The notes beneath the pieces were generated by a model that was given only the letters and a program-made list of their open reading frames with translations, searched no databases and was not told the origin of the DNA. Position numbers and translations under genes: made by a program. Below, piece by piece: positions 18,164 through 26,242 of a stretch of 64,000 bases of DNA. The DNA lies in contig JALONI010000014.1 of assembly GCA_025455015.1 (NCBI GenBank), positions 1 to 64,000 on the forward strand, in the 5' to 3' direction. This stretch comes from Cyclobacteriaceae bacterium (lineage in GTDB: Bacteria; Bacteroidota; Bacteroidia; Cytophagales; Cyclobacteriaceae). The stretch's first letter is position 1. Every line of letters starts with the position of its first letter.

Positions 18164-18622
18164 GCGGGGGCGAAGATACGGGTATGCCCTCATGATTTCA
18201 ACTGCCCTGCGGATGCTTTTTCTCTTGTCGCCTGCTTTTTTTGAAGCCATGACTATTTTCAGAGTCCTTTCGTTCGTGTCTACCCTAAGGCCTCCGAACA
18301 AAGGCGAGTTTCGCTTCGCACGTACTATTTCTTCGTAGGGTATCACAATCTCCTTGACTAAGTCATTGTACATCTTGTAGCGATTCTTCCCGGATTTTTC
18401 CGGGCGGAACACCAAGTGGGTTTGCGTGAAATAGATGTCTCCCAGAACCGAGAAAGGTGGAACCGCAAATCCGTTGTCCAAAAGGAGTGTGACACCTTCC
18501 CTCTTCATCAACGCGTTTGACACGTCAGGGCTCTGGCCGTTGACAACAAAACTACAAACGAAAAATACCAAAGGCAGCACATGCCTTGTACTAACTATGC
18601 TTGATATAGTCAATACACTCAT
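18164..18622 (-). CDS. Exported GRAM-like domain, reading frame open into rlmB
   Basis: Unnamed 153-residue stretch. Residues 1-30 from ATG 18622 form a signal peptide (hydrophobic core LPLVFFVCSFVV, cleavage near VNG-QSP). The remainder resembles a GRAM/PH-like fold: GDIYFTQTHLVFRPEKSG, a basic segment, EIVIPYEEIVRAKR, RTLKIVMA, and a final amphipathic helix RRAVEIMRAYPYL. The ATG overlaps the stop of the upstream lipoprotein gene by four bases (ATGA), so the two are coupled. No stop codon separates it from rlmB; read through it gives a 398-residue fusion that would carry an RNA methyltransferase out of the cytoplasm, which makes little sense. It is AT-richer than rlmB and aroC, fitting an inserted cassette that lost its own end. 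Function unknown. Confidence 0.55.
18171..18201 (-). promoter_or_regulatory. Predicted promoter of rlmB inside the upstream reading frame
   Basis: On the minus strand: TTG at 18201-18199, 20 bases, TATCTTCG at 18178-18171, one mismatch from TAnnTTTG, then seven bases to the rlmB ATG. The position at the junction with the GRAM-like region suggests it is the ancestral rlmB promoter. Confidence 0.5.
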
Positions 18623-19530
18623 ATACATGCCCAATGGCCGGGATTGGTCAAACATTGCTCCCATTCCAAAAATCCTCCACCAATATTCGATGGGTTGAAA
18701 TCGGTAAAGTAATAGCCCCTTGAGGCGAGGTCATAACCAACTGCTCCTCCATAAACACCACCTACTATCGCACCAACTGCAATCATAGTGCCCCATGCGG
18801 CCGCAGAAATGTAGGCACCGGCAGCAACCGCAGCCGCTCCTCCCGTAACTACAACCGCAACTACAACAACCGCAGCAACCACTGCTGTTACAAAGGCCGA
18901 TACAAGCTTTTTGAACCATCTTTTGCCTTTTCCAGCGCTTTGGGATTCAAGATCGTAGGTCGCATATACCAAATCTACCATTGAATGATCTTCGAAGTCA
19001 GCAAAAGAAATTAGAGCCATTTGCTCTTCCTGAGTTAAAGTGGGTTCGTTTGTTACTCTTGTTCTAAACTCCTGAATGACGCCCTTCATGCGAGCAATAA
19101 CTTCATCAGGCCCCTCCGAAAAATCTGATGAAATCTGTAATCCATTTTCCATATCCGATTTCAATCTCTCTGTGAGGCCGCTTACGGCAACAGAGATGCC
19201 ATTCTCATGTGTTCTTTGGTTACCCGAGAGCTTAGTTCCAATCTGAAGAATCTCTTCACTTATATCTGAAGCAATTTTTTTGCCTTGCTCATCAAGTATT
19301 GGCGAAAGGTATTCTAGTAAGTATCGTTTTTTATCATCGTGCCCAACATATGTTCGAAGAAACATATTGGTTTCAGATCTCCTTAGTAATCCATTAAATG
19401 CTTCCGAATTACGTAAAAGATGAAGACTGATGGATTCCTCATCCTTTAATTCAACAAAAGTCTCGTCACTGCACGAGAACCCCATGGTAATTAGCCAGGC
19501 AAAAAATAGTGTTTTTGCGGTTTTTTTCAT
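18619..19530 (-). CDS. Lipoprotein with glycine-rich hydrophobic C-terminal region, unknown
   Basis: About 303 residues from ATG 19530 (MKKTAKTLFFAWLITMGFSC), a clear lipoprotein signal with Cys at residue 20. Residues about 25-195 are mostly charged and helical (ESISLHLLRNSEAFNGLLRR, ISEEILQIGTKL). A basic hinge, GKGKRWFKKLV, leads into about 70 residues of Ala/Val/Gly with GxxxG-type spacing that could form a membrane hairpin, and the tail ends CLTNPGHWACI with two cysteines. I do not recognise a family. The gene is clearly AT-richer than aroC and rlmB on either side, and its stop overlaps the GRAM-like start. Features of this sort occur in pore-forming or membrane-perturbing proteins, but that is only a guess. 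An upstream ATG at 19551 is also possible. Confidence 0.7.
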   Translation of the reverse strand: MKKTAKTLFFAWLITMGFSCSDETFVELKDEESISLHLLRNSEAFNGLLRRSETNMFLRTYVGHDDKKRYLLEYLSPILDEQGKKIASDISEEILQIGTKLSGNQRTHENGISVAVSGLTERLKSDMENGLQISSDFSEGPDEVIARMKGVIQEFRTRVTNEPTLTQEEQMALISFADFEDHSMVDLVYATYDLESQSAGKGKRWFKKLVSAFVTAVVAAVVVVAVVVTGGAAAVAAGAYISAAAWGTMIAVGAIVGGVYGGAVGYDLASRGYYFTDFNPSNIGGGFLEWEQCLTNPGHWACI

Positions 19531-19573
19531 GTCGATTCGTTTTGTTGACATAAAGTCATAAAAACTCCTTAAA

Positions 19574-20650
19574 TTACCAAACCCGCGCCCCACGCGCGCG
19601 CAACACAAAATCCGCTAACACCAACGCGGCCATGGCCTCCACAATGGGCACAGCGCGTGGTACCACACAGGGGTCATGGCGGCCCTTGCCGCTCACAGTC
19701 ACTTCGTTGCCGTCTTTGTCCACGCTGCTTTGGTCTTGCATGATGGTGGCCACCGGCTTGAACGCCACCGTGAAATAAATGTCTTCGCCATTGCTGATGC
19801 CGCCCTGAATGCCGCCCGAGTGGTTCGTCTTGGTTTTGATTTGGCCGCCTTCGGTGTAAAATTCATCGTTGTGTTGCGAACCGCGCAGCGCGATGCCCGC
19901 AAAGCCACTCCCGTATTCAAAACCTTTTACAGCATTGATGCTGAGCATGGCCTTGCCCAACTCGGCATGCAGCTTATCAAAGACAGGCTCGCCCAGGCCC
20001 ACGGGCGCGTGCCGGACCACGCACGTCACACTGCCACCAATGGTGTCGCGCTCCAGCCGCACCTGATCGATGAGCGCAATCATTTGCTGCGCGGTGGCGG
20101 GGTCCGGGCAGCGGACGATGTTGTTTTCCGTTTGGGACAGGTCGAGCTCCGGATAAGGCGGAGCCTTTAGGTCACCCACTTGCGAGACGTACGCCTGAAC
20201 GGTGACGCCCATCTGCTGCAGGAAAAGTTTGGCGATGGCCCCGGCCGCCACACGGGCAGCCGTTTCGCGGGCCGAACTGCGCCCCCCGCCCCGGTGGTCG
20301 CGCAGGCCGTATTTAGCCTGGTAGGTGTAATCGGCATGCGAGGGCCGAAAGGCATGTTCGAGGTGGTTGTAGTCTTTGCTGCGTTGGTCTTCGTTTTCGA
20401 TCATCAGCGCGATGGGCATGCCTGTGGACTTGCCCTCAAACACGCCTGAGAGGATTTGGGCAGCGTCTGCCTCTTTACGCTGCGTGGTGATCTTGGATTG
20501 TCCCGGCTTGCGCCTGTCCAACTCGCGCTGAATGAATGCCTCGTCTATGGCCAGCCCCGCGGGGCAGCCGTCAATGATCACACCAATGGCACGGCCGTGC
20601 GACTCGCCAAACGTGGTGATGCGGAAAAGGCTTCCATAACTATTGCCCAT
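19574..20650 (-). CDS. aroC: Chorismate synthase
   Basis: Last step of the shikimate pathway: converts 5-enolpyruvylshikimate 3-phosphate to chorismate, using reduced FMN. The 358-residue product from ATG 20650 begins [20 protein letters not shown] and has the diagnostic [13 protein letters not shown], the KGFEYGSGF loop, and [18 protein letters not shown] at the C-terminus. The reading frame stays open upstream to a TTG at 20740, but that 30-residue extension has no counterpart in the family. An AT-rich lipoprotein gene begins 43 bases downstream and an AT-rich restriction-modification pair is divergently placed upstream, so aroC is flanked by apparent insertions. Confidence 0.96.
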   Translation of the reverse strand: MGNSYGSLFRITTFGESHGRAIGVIIDGCPAGLAIDEAFIQRELDRRKPGQSKITTQRKEADAAQILSGVFEGKSTGMPIALMIENEDQRSKDYNHLEHAFRPSHADYTYQAKYGLRDHRGGGRSSARETAARVAAGAIAKLFLQQMGVTVQAYVSQVGDLKAPPYPELDLSQTENNIVRCPDPATAQQMIALIDQVRLERDTIGGSVTCVVRHAPVGLGEPVFDKLHAELGKAMLSINAVKGFEYGSGFAGIALRGSQHNDEFYTEGGQIKTKTNHSGGIQGGISNGEDIYFTVAFKPVATIMQDQSSVDKDGNEVTVSGKGRHDPCVVPRAVPIVEAMAALVLADFVLRARGARVW

Positions 20651-20795
20651 GTGCGTCCGATTTGAAAATGGACAAGATGTCGGTTTTTTGGTTCTGCCGC
20701 AAGTTCCCAGATTCACCGGGGCAAGAAAACTACGAAACAATCGCCCGTAAACGGATGATTGAAACCCCGCGGTGTGCCTGCCGCGACAATTTGCT

Positions 20796-20803
20796 TAAAT
20801 TTG
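20796..20803 (+). promoter_or_regulatory. Predicted -7 element for the restriction-modification pair
   Basis: TAAATTTG, matching TAnnTTTG, 28 bases before the TTG start of the methyltransferase. No clear -33 TTG at the usual spacing. Confidence 0.4.
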
Positions 20804-20831
20804 AACAAGTAAAGTTAACGACTGAGCAAAA

Positions 20832-22133
20832 TTGAAAACCCATCACAAAATAATAAATGGCGACAGCAGACAAATGTCTGACCTGCCGGATGGTTCGATC
20901 CATCTATCGATTACATCTCCCCCCTATTGGCAATTAAAAGACTACGGGACCGAAAATCAAATCGGTTTTCATGACAGCTACGAGAGCTATATCAACAATC
21001 TAAACTTGGTTTGGAAAGAATGCTATCGCGTTCTGCATAGTGGCTGCCGATTATGTGTTAATATTGGTGATCAGTTCGCTCGTGCTGTTTATTATGGACG
21101 CTATAAAGTCATTCCCATTCGAGAAGAAATCATCAAATTCTGCGAGAATATCGGATTTGACTATATGGGCGCCATCATTTGGCAAAAAGTTACCACTTCC
21201 AACACCACGGGCGGAGGCGTTCAAATGGGTTCGTATCCGCATCCGCGGAATGGAATACTGAAATTGGACTATGAGTTCATTTTGGTTTTCAAAAAACTGG
21301 GAGACAGCCCAAAGCCAACTAAAGAGCAAAAAGAACTTTCAAAAATGACTGCTGAAGAATGGAACACTTTCTTCGCAGGCCATTGGAATTTCGCTGGGGC
21401 ACGACAGACCGGACATATTGCAATGTTCCCGGAGGAACTTCCGAGGCGACTAATCAAAATGTTTTCGTTTGTTGGGGAAACCATTCTCGATCCTTTTGCA
21501 GGAAGCGGAACAACGGCACTGGCGGCTAAAAATATGGGCAGAAACTCTGTTGGTTTTGAAATCAATCCAGAGTTTATTCCAGTAATCAAAGAAAAGTTAA
21601 AAGTACACCAGAAAGATCTCCATGGTACAACTTATGAATTCTCACAACAAACACTAGTGATTAAAGACTTTAATGGTGATATTCAAAAACTGCCATACAT
21701 CTTCAAAGATCCCCATGCTCTTGATAAAAAGATTGATGTGAAGAAGCTTCAGTTCGGGTCGAAGATCGACAAAAATAGCGCAACGAGTCGACATGAGTTG
21801 TTTATGGTAAAAGAGGTTATCAGCACAGAAAAAATTCGCTTGAACAACGACTTGATTATTAAACTTATTGGCGTGAAAAGTGACCCTGTTGTTAACGGAA
21901 AAGCAACCACTTTTCTAATCGAAAAGACGAAGGGGAAGAAGGTATTTATGAGATATGATAATGTAAAATACGACAGCGAGAACAACTTGCTCTGTTATCT
22001 CTATCTTGAAAACAAAACATTTCTCAACGCCCACCTAATTAAAAATGGCCTAGCTGTGGTGGATAGCAACACTGATTTTAAATATAAGGAGAAATTCAAT
22101 AAAATTCAGACTGAAGCAAAACAACTCTCATGA
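20832..22133 (+). CDS. Beta-class DNA methyltransferase (probably N4-cytosine) with degenerate SNase-like C-terminal domain
   Basis: Protects DNA from the endonuclease encoded next to it. The 433-residue protein has the catalytic motif TSPPYW (Ser29-Tyr32), typical of N4-cytosine enzymes, placed before the AdoMet motif LDPFAGSGTTAL (Asp220), which is the beta-class order; INGDSRQMSDLP precedes motif IV. After about residue 315 comes a second domain resembling staphylococcal-nuclease OB folds (VFMRYDNVKYDSENNLLCYL, FLNAHLIKNGLAVV, FKYKEKFNKIQTEAK). The nuclease Arg and Asp positions appear replaced, so it is probably a DNA-binding rather than cutting module. Start is TTG at 20832. The gene is distinctly AT-rich compared with aroC, a sign of transfer. 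The restriction gene starts 41 bases downstream. Confidence 0.85.
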   Translation: MKTHHKIINGDSRQMSDLPDGSIHLSITSPPYWQLKDYGTENQIGFHDSYESYINNLNLVWKECYRVLHSGCRLCVNIGDQFARAVYYGRYKVIPIREEIIKFCENIGFDYMGAIIWQKVTTSNTTGGGVQMGSYPHPRNGILKLDYEFILVFKKLGDSPKPTKEQKELSKMTAEEWNTFFAGHWNFAGARQTGHIAMFPEELPRRLIKMFSFVGETILDPFAGSGTTALAAKNMGRNSVGFEINPEFIPVIKEKLKVHQKDLHGTTYEFSQQTLVIKDFNGDIQKLPYIFKDPHALDKKIDVKKLQFGSKIDKNSATSRHELFMVKEVISTEKIRLNNDLIIKLIGVKSDPVVNGKATTFLIEKTKGKKVFMRYDNVKYDSENNLLCYLYLENKTFLNAHLIKNGLAVVDSNTDFKYKEKFNKIQTEAKQLS

Positions 22134-22174
22134 TCCTGTTTCTAAAGTACAAGGGTAAGTAGGTCTTCCGAAAA

Positions 22175-22906
22175 ATGTCGCGGATAGCTTCTAAACAACA
22201 TCAAATGGCCAAAAAAATCACAAAGAAAGTTGCGAAGACATTCGGAAAGAAAGAAAAAGTCCTCAATTATGCGAGCAATACTTATCAATTAACCCGTCCA
22301 AAGAAAGTCGGTGCGGTAATGGCTCTGATACGAGATTGTCAACCAAAATCATTTCAGGAATGGGAAAAATTCTATTTCGAAAAAGCTTTTACTAAAACAA
22401 AAGAGCCAACTAAAGTAACAAAAGAAATTTTGACGGAATTAGGCTTTCGGCTATATGAAAAAATTACCCAGACGGTGATTCCTGAATGGACTGAGGCGTT
22501 TGGTCAAATAACCAAAGACGATTGTGTTGAATTTATATATGAAGTTACTATCCACCGGACGTATGATGGATTTATCAGAGAAAAATCGGTGGTAAATGAT
22601 AATCTTTCAAAGCGTTTTCCGAATGTCCGATTCGAGGAAAGTGAGCCTGAACTCGACCATTCGGGCGATATCGACTACCTCGGTTGGGTTGGCGAACGGG
22701 CCTTTGGCCTGCAGATCAAGCCAATCACGGCTCAAGCTAATTTTGGAAACTATTCGGTAAGCGAAAGAATGAAAAAAAGCTTTGACGAATTTACGGAGAA
22801 CTTTGGAGGCCGGGTGTTTATCATCTTTTGTGAAAAAGAGCGGATCAAAGACGAGGGCCAAGTCATCGTGCAGATTCAGAACGAGATTGAAAGGTTAAGG
22901 AACTAA
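22175..22906 (+). CDS. MjaI-like type II restriction endonuclease
   Basis: Likely cutting partner of the upstream methyltransferase, 243 residues. By overall pattern (KVLNYASNTYQLTRPKKVGAV, CQPKSFQEWEKFYF) I place it in the MjaI restriction family, whose founder cuts CTAG; this is from memory of the family, and the exact site here is not shown. A PD-(D/E)xK-type core is visible: Asp167 in GDIDYLGWVG, then Gln180-Ile-Lys182 in FGLQIKP. The N-terminus is Lys-rich (KKITKKVAKTFGKKEK); an ATG at 22205 is an alternative start. It is AT-rich like its neighbour and has no controller gene. Together they form a complete two-gene restriction-modification system inserted between aroC and the BatA-like gene. 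Confidence 0.75.
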   Translation: MSRIASKQHQMAKKITKKVAKTFGKKEKVLNYASNTYQLTRPKKVGAVMALIRDCQPKSFQEWEKFYFEKAFTKTKEPTKVTKEILTELGFRLYEKITQTVIPEWTEAFGQITKDDCVEFIYEVTIHRTYDGFIREKSVVNDNLSKRFPNVRFEESEPELDHSGDIDYLGWVGERAFGLQIKPITAQANFGNYSVSERMKKSFDEFTENFGGRVFIIFCEKERIKDEGQVIVQIQNEIERLRN

Positions 22907-22932
22907 AAAGAACGCCTCGAATTTTACCACCC

Positions 22933-24903
22933 ATGAATTTTGTGTTCCCGGGCTTTTTGTGGGCGCTGCCTGTGCTGGCCATTCCGATCATTGTGCACTT
23001 GTTCAACTTCCGCAAGACCACGAAAATATTTTTCTCCAACACGCGCCTGTTGCGGCAAGTAAAGGAAGAAACCACCCAAAAACGTAAGCTTAAGCAGTAC
23101 CTGGTACTGGCCGCGCGTCTGCTGTTTCTGTTTTTTTTGGTGATGGCTTTTGCGCAGCCTTTTTTGCCCGCCCGCGAAGAGCGGCCGGCCGGGCGCAACA
23201 TCACCATTTACCTCGACAATTCGTTCAGCCTGTCGGCACCGGCCGGTGAAAACCTGCGCGGGCTGGACGAAGCCATCGCCAAGGTGCGCGAAATCATCCA
23301 GGTGTTTCCGCTGGAGACACGCTATTGCCTGATCACGAACGACTTCGCGCCCTTCTCCAACTCGTTCAAGACGCGGGCGGAACTGGACGACCTGCTTTCG
23401 CAGATGCGGCTGTCGCCCCTCAGCCGGGGGCAAGCCGAAATTTTGCAACGCGTGCCGGCCGAAAGCCGCGATGTGTTTTGGGTGTCGGATTTTCAAAAAT
23501 CAACGCTTGCCCCGGCCCCACCTGACTCCACATTGTTTATTCAACTGGTGCCGGTGGCCTTACAGCGGGTAGGCAACGTGCTGGTGGATACGGTCTATCT
23601 CGAAAACCCGCTGGTGGTCAGTGGCGAACGCAACCGCATCCACGTGCGTTTTCGAAATGATGGCGACAAAGCCATTGACGCGTTGGTGGCCAAGCTGACC
23701 TTAAACGAAGTGCAGGCTGCCACCGCCACGCTGGCCATCCCCGCCAAGGGCACAGCCGAAACCGAATTTGACATTGCCAGTGAACTTCCGCAGCGCAACA
23801 CGGCCCGCATCAGCTTCAACGACTTTGCCGTTCCCTTTGACAACGAATTTTACTTCACGCTGAATTTCTCCGAACGCATCCGCGTAAGCGAGATAAGCAC
23901 AACGGAAGCGCCCACCGCCATCGAAAAAGTGTATGGCAACCGTGACTTGTTTCGTGTGCGCAGTTTCCAAACGGGCAATGTTGACTACAGTTGGGTGAGC
24001 CAGTCAGACTGGGTGGTGCTCAATGGCGTGGATAAACCCGATGCCGCGCTGGTGGCCGCACTGACCGCCTACGTGGCCAATAACGGATCGCTGCTGCTCA
24101 TACCGGGCACCTCCCCCGACATCCCTACCTACCAACAACTGCTGTCGCTGCCGGCACTGAAAAAAGTGGAGGGTGCGGCCGCGGCCGAGTTGCAAACGCC
24201 CGACTACAAAAATCCCATGTTTCAAAACGTATTTGAGGAACGGGTGACGAACCTCAAGATGCCAATGGCCAAAAAACTGTTGGATTGGGGGAACGACCGA
24301 TCTGCCTTGCTGGCGTGGCGCGATGGCAGCCCTTTTCTTTCGTCCGTTGGAAGGCGCTACGTGATGGCCAGTCCGCTCACGGCCGGCTTTTCTGATTTTT
24401 CGGCCCACGCACTTTTTGTGCCGGTCATGTATCGGTTGGCCGCGTGGGGTAAGCGTCAGGAGCAGCAGCCATACTACGCCATGGGCGACCACACTATTAC
24501 CATCACAGCCGACAGCCTGGAAGGCGAAGAGCCTGTGCGCCTATCGGGCGCGCTGGAAATGATACCGCCCCAACGAAGATCGGCCGGCCGCGTGGTGTTG
24601 GAAATACCCAAGTTTTCGATGGGCACGGGCTATTATTACGTGCTGTACCAGCGCGACACATTGGACCAGTTAGCTTTTAATCTCTTGCCGCAGGAATCGC
24701 GACTGGCCACCTACACAGCTGCCGAAGTAAAAGAACAGATGGGAGGTGGAAAAAACATTGCCCCATTTGATGCCCTGACAGCCGAGGCTTTTGCCGATGA
24801 CCTGAAAAGCAAATACCAGGGCAGACCTCTGTGGAAGTACATGATCATAGCCGCCTTGTTGTTTTTGTTGGCGGAAGTCGCCCTGCTGCGCATGTTGAAA
24901 TGA
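22933..24903 (+). CDS. BatA/aerotolerance N-terminal domain protein with VWA-like region
   Basis: Inner-membrane protein of 656 residues. The N-terminus (MNFVFPGFLWALPVLAIPII...) with two hydrophobic helices separated by the basic FFSNTRLLRQVKEETTQKRK segment is the BatA N-terminal domain. Residues about 90-200 resemble a von Willebrand A fold with a reduced metal site, IYLDNSFSLSAP (Asp-x-Ser-x-Ser). A long periplasmic region of beta-strand character follows, and a single C-terminal helix (YMIIAALLFLLAEVALL) closes the protein. Such proteins are common in Bacteroidota near MoxR/DUF58 genes, but none is adjacent here; a DUF58 gene lies at the far end of the window. Function unassigned. It returns to the GC-rich composition of the chromosome. 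Confidence 0.8.
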   Translation: MNFVFPGFLWALPVLAIPIIVHLFNFRKTTKIFFSNTRLLRQVKEETTQKRKLKQYLVLAARLLFLFFLVMAFAQPFLPAREERPAGRNITIYLDNSFSLSAPAGENLRGLDEAIAKVREIIQVFPLETRYCLITNDFAPFSNSFKTRAELDDLLSQMRLSPLSRGQAEILQRVPAESRDVFWVSDFQKSTLAPAPPDSTLFIQLVPVALQRVGNVLVDTVYLENPLVVSGERNRIHVRFRNDGDKAIDALVAKLTLNEVQAATATLAIPAKGTAETEFDIASELPQRNTARISFNDFAVPFDNEFYFTLNFSERIRVSEISTTEAPTAIEKVYGNRDLFRVRSFQTGNVDYSWVSQSDWVVLNGVDKPDAALVAALTAYVANNGSLLLIPGTSPDIPTYQQLLSLPALKKVEGAAAAELQTPDYKNPMFQNVFEERVTNLKMPMAKKLLDWGNDRSALLAWRDGSPFLSSVGRRYVMASPLTAGFSDFSAHALFVPVMYRLAAWGKRQEQQPYYAMGDHTITITADSLEGEEPVRLSGALEMIPPQRRSAGRVVLEIPKFSMGTGYYYVLYQRDTLDQLAFNLLPQESRLATYTAAEVKEQMGGGKNIAPFDALTAEAFADDLKSKYQGRPLWKYMIIAALLFLLAEVALLRMLK

Positions 24904-24979
24904 AGCCTCAAGGCCCTTTCAGCTACAAAAGAAAAGCCGGATATTTGTTGCGCCTCTGATTGCTACCAACCTGCCGGGA

Positions 24980-26242
24980 ATGAAAATACTGATCCAATCT
25001 GCCCTCCTTCTCGACAAAAAATCTCCGCACCACGGCAAAAAACGAAACGTACTGATCACCAACGGCCGCATTACCGACATTGGCGACAAAAACTACGCTA
25101 CCGACCGACTCATTGACGCCACAGGGATGGTGCTAAGCCCCGGCTGGGTAGACATTGGCAGCTACGTAGGCGACCCCGGCCACGAGTACAAAGAAGACCT
25201 GACTTCCCTGGCCAAGACCGCGGCAGCCGGAGGCTTTACCGAGGTGGCGGTGTTGCCCAACACTTCGCCCACGGTGCAAACCAAAAATGAGGTGGCTTAT
25301 CTTCAGCATGGCAACGACAACCGCTTGACGCAACTGCACCCGCTGGCGGCCGTTACCAAGGGAACCAAAGGTGAAGAACTGACCGAGATGCTGGACTTGC
25401 ACGAGGCGGGCGCAGTGGCTTTTACCGATGGCCTGAAGCCCGTGTGGCATACGGATATTTTTCTGAAGACACTTCAATACCTGCAAAAAGTAAATGGCCT
25501 GTTGATCGATCATCCGTCCGATCCGTGGTTGGCACTGTTTGGGCAAATGCACGAAGGCATCCAAAGCACCTCGCTGGGCCTTAAGGGCATGCCGCGGTTG
25601 GCCGAAGAGGTGGCCCTGGCGCGCAACCTGGAGTTGCTGCACTACGCGGGCGGCCGGTTGCACGTGCACAAGGTGAGCACCGCCCGCGCGCTGGACCTGA
25701 TACGCGCAGCCCGCAAAAAAGGGCTGAACGTAACGTGCGATGTAACCACCTACCAAGCCCTGCTGGACGACTCGCTGCTGGCTGACTTTGACACCCACTA
25801 CAAAGTATATCCGCCCCTGCGCGAAAAATCCGATCAGGATGCCATCCTCAAGGCCTTGAAAGACGGCACCATTGACGTGCTAACGACCGGGCACCTGCCT
25901 CAAGACGAAGAGAGCAAGATGTTGGAATTTGACCTGGCTGACTTTGGGCTCATCAACTTACAAACGGCTGCTTCGCAAATAGCGTCCTTGGCCAACGCCA
26001 TTGCCCTGGAAGACCTGCTGGAAAAATTGACCGACAAACCCCGCACGTTGCTGGGGTTACCCTTGGCCACGCTGGCCGAAGATGAAAAGGCAAACCTCAC
26101 GCTCTTTGCCCCCGAGGCCGAGTGGACATTCACGCACGAAGAAAACTTCTCGAAGTCGAAAAATGCGCCTTGGCTGGGCCAGCCGCTGAAAGGCCGTGCG
26201 GTGGCTGCCTTCAATAACGGCAAGCATGCCATTTATGAGTAG
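24980..26242 (+). CDS. Dihydroorotase homologue lacking catalytic metal ligands
   Basis: Amidohydrolase-fold protein of 420 residues related to class I dihydroorotase (PyrC/AllB). The fold landmarks are present (DATGMVLSPGWVDIG, AAAGGFTEVAVLPNTSPTVQ, LHVHKVSTARALDLIRAA), but the residues that bind zinc are not: the DxHxH motif is DIGSY, the VTPHHL motif is VTTYQA, and the catalytic Asp of TDHAPH is Gly (TTGHLPQ). It should therefore be inactive as a dihydroorotase, like the PyrX-type partners that hold aspartate transcarbamoylase in other bacteria; no pyrB is in the window. Its stop overlaps the next gene by eight bases. Confidence 0.85.
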   Translation: MKILIQSALLLDKKSPHHGKKRNVLITNGRITDIGDKNYATDRLIDATGMVLSPGWVDIGSYVGDPGHEYKEDLTSLAKTAAAGGFTEVAVLPNTSPTVQTKNEVAYLQHGNDNRLTQLHPLAAVTKGTKGEELTEMLDLHEAGAVAFTDGLKPVWHTDIFLKTLQYLQKVNGLLIDHPSDPWLALFGQMHEGIQSTSLGLKGMPRLAEEVALARNLELLHYAGGRLHVHKVSTARALDLIRAARKKGLNVTCDVTTYQALLDDSLLADFDTHYKVYPPLREKSDQDAILKALKDGTIDVLTTGHLPQDEESKMLEFDLADFGLINLQTAASQIASLANAIALEDLLEKLTDKPRTLLGLPLATLAEDEKANLTLFAPEAEWTFTHEENFSKSKNAPWLGQPLKGRAVAAFNNGKHAIYE

